From Thermoplasmatales archaeon UBA582 (GTDB lineage: Archaea > Thermoplasmatota > Thermoplasmata > Thermoplasmatales > Thermoplasmataceae): DNA of 6,545 bases. Where the stretch lies: positions 1 to 6,545 of the forward strand of contig DAQB01000091.1 in assembly GCA_002502705.1 (NCBI GenBank), in the 5' to 3' direction. Position numbers and translations under genes: made by a program. The notes under the pieces are model-generated. The model saw only the letters and a list, made by a program, of their open reading frames with translations. It made no database searches and was not told the origin of the DNA. This document shows positions 5,363 to 6,545 of the stretch, piece by piece; position 1 is the first letter of the stretch, and each line of letters opens with the position of its first letter.

Positions 5363-6545
5363 ATGAGCGAAGAGGAGGATGCTGAAAATCAGCTTAAAAC
5401 GCTGAGTGATTACCTGGGCTACATAGATCAGGGCAGCATCAAGTTTTCTCCGGAGAATAAGATGGAGGATGAGATTTTGAATGGCATCCTTTCAGCCATC
5501 AAGGATCATAAGAAATTCTTTATTCAGGTCGTAAAATCTTTTGACCTCCAAAATCTGAATGCAGTTATCGTGTATCTTTACAGAGAGCTGATTAAAAAAG
5601 GAATTCAGGTAAGATTGCTTCGTGATCTCAACTATACTACCATGGGTGCTGATTGCGGAAAAGGTTGTGTTTACCTGATTACAGAAAGGTACCTGGATGT
5701 ATCCGATGAGGAAACAATGAAAAAACTTGCCTCGCTCATGAGTGGACACATGCCAGTCGAGCTGAGCGGTATCCCAATCATTCTGGGCTTGACAGAGAAC
5801 AGCCTTAAACTTGTCGACAAGTACCGGTCAGATAATAACCCGGAATTTATTTACAGTGACAAACATAACAAAGATATTACCTCACCTCTCATTGGAGTTG
5901 GATTTATCCTCCTCTCTCTGACGTTTTTCATTACTTTTGTGGGGCTGATAATTGATCGTCCCCGCGTTCTATTCCTGAGTTTTTCTGTTGTATCTTGGGT
6001 TATATTTTCTGCATCTTTAATAGGGGTTTCAGGCTTCATCTTGCTGATTGCAGGTTCCATGAAGTTGCCAGCCAAAAAAGCAACTTTAATGGCAGAAATT
6101 ATTCTGTTAATTGCGTTGCTTGAGATTGCAAGCATATATGTCCAGCTCTCCGGATTTTCCATCTTGCCATCACCCAATGGTCTTCACCTCGCAACATCAC
6201 TCCAAATCGGGTCCCTGACTCCAGCCAAGCTTGAAAACGCACCCAATGTGTCAATAATTTATTCTCTTCTTTCCATATTTCTTGCATTCACGTTTTACCT
6301 TCTATTCTACCGTTTTTCAGGTAATTTTTACAGGAGGATTGGGCTCTTTGCATTAGTTGCTGCGGTTATAGGCGAAGTGGTGAGCATAATCTCCATTTAC
6401 CGAGGCCTGGATGGTTTCGGTCTACAGTCTTTCATAGTGCATGAGTCTGGTTTACTCTTTCTCTCTTTTTACAATAACATTTCACCACTCATGCCCTATC
6501 CATCAATACTCCTCAATACCTCCGATTTCCTGTTTCCTTTCGGTG
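5363..6545 (+). CDS. Multi-pass membrane protein with soluble N-terminal domain, 3' end outside window
   Basis: I do not recognise this protein. The frame is open from the ATG at 5363 to the window edge (394 codons seen, no stop). Residues 1-173 are hydrophilic with alternating predicted helices and strands, such as AVIVYLYRELIKKGIQVRLL (67-86), VYLITERYL (103-111) and IPIILGLTENSLKLVDKY (137-154). This suggests an alpha/beta cytoplasmic domain. Its only two cysteines form a CGKGC motif (98-102). Hydrophobic segments at about 175-197, 202-232, 241-262, 297-316 and 326-345 are probable membrane helices, and the stretch 263-296 (between helices) is rich in Ser, Pro and Asn and may be external. 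The ATG is the first possible start after an in-frame TAA, with a TATA-like box about 26 nt upstream. It is divergent from the glycan genes and probably not part of that pathway. - strand open frames inside it are shadows. Confidence 0.8.
   Translation, partial: MSEEEDAENQLKTLSDYLGYIDQGSIKFSPENKMEDEILNGILSAIKDHKKFFIQVVKSFDLQNLNAVIVYLYRELIKKGIQVRLLRDLNYTTMGADCGKGCVYLITERYLDVSDEETMKKLASLMSGHMPVELSGIPIILGLTENSLKLVDKYRSDNNPEFIYSDKHNKDITSPLIGVGFILLSLTFFITFVGLIIDRPRVLFLSFSVVSWVIFSASLIGVSGFILLIAGSMKLPAKKATLMAEIILLIALLEIASIYVQLSGFSILPSPNGLHLATSLQIGSLTPAKLENAPNVSIIYSLLSIFLAFTFYLLFYRFSGNFYRRIGLFALVAAVIGEVVSIISIYRGLDGFGLQSFIVHESGLLFLSFYNNISPLMPYPSILLNTSDFLFPFG

Noticed and set aside
5492..5749. 85-codon - strand open frame
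   Set aside because: It lies antisense within the long open + strand frame 5363-6545, whose translation has coherent secondary structure and membrane helices.
5851..6177. 108-codon - strand open frame
   Set aside because: Antisense to the membrane-helix region of the + strand gene. Its Lys/Arg/Thr/Glu-rich composition is what the complement of a hydrophobic coding region gives.
6099..6287. 62-codon - strand open frame
   Set aside because: Antisense to the same membrane protein gene, overlapping the previous shadow in another frame, with no recognisable motif.

Overview
The window looks like part of an archaeal genome, most likely an AT-rich thermoacidophilic euryarchaeon such as a member of the Thermoplasmatales. 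This is an inference and no marker gene is present. The signs are TATA-like boxes centred about 23-27 nt upstream of most start codons with no clear Shine-Dalgarno sequence (leaderless mRNAs), frequent GTG and TTG starts, and heavy use of AGA/AGG for Arg and ATA for Ile. Positions 1-5142 form a surface-glycan biosynthesis block. Positions 5363-6545 hold an unrelated membrane protein that runs off the right edge.

Layout: on the + strand are a GT4-type (GT-B fold) glycosyltransferase (66-1151) and a short extended-SDR sugar-nucleotide epimerase/dehydratase (1272-2039). A 232-bp convergent intergenic region (2040-2271) follows. On the - strand, read from right to left, are a class I SAM-dependent methyltransferase (5142-4345) and two related GT2-type (GT-A fold) glycosyltransferases (4259-3282 and 3231-2272). 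Each of the two has a hydrophobic segment near its C terminus. A divergent 220-bp intergenic region (5143-5362) separates the methyltransferase from a + strand gene that encodes a soluble alpha/beta-looking N-terminal domain followed by several transmembrane helices. This gene has no recognised family.

How the genes may work together: the SDR would supply or modify a nucleotide sugar. The GT4 enzyme and the two GT2 enzymes would transfer sugars to a lipid carrier, lipoglycan or protein glycan at the cytoplasmic membrane face. The methyltransferase would cap or decorate the product. Although they form one functional block, nearly every gene appears to have its own promoter rather than sharing a polycistronic transcript. 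Several promoters carry short perfect inverted repeats that could be operators.

No tRNA, rRNA, CRISPR array, complete insertion sequence or toxin-antitoxin pair was seen. No gene-free stretch exceeds 300 bp. I do not see an obviously new multi-gene system. The most unusual items are the unknown membrane protein, the GT2 pair with an altered nucleotide-binding motif, the SDR with a shortened catalytic loop, and the promoter dyads.
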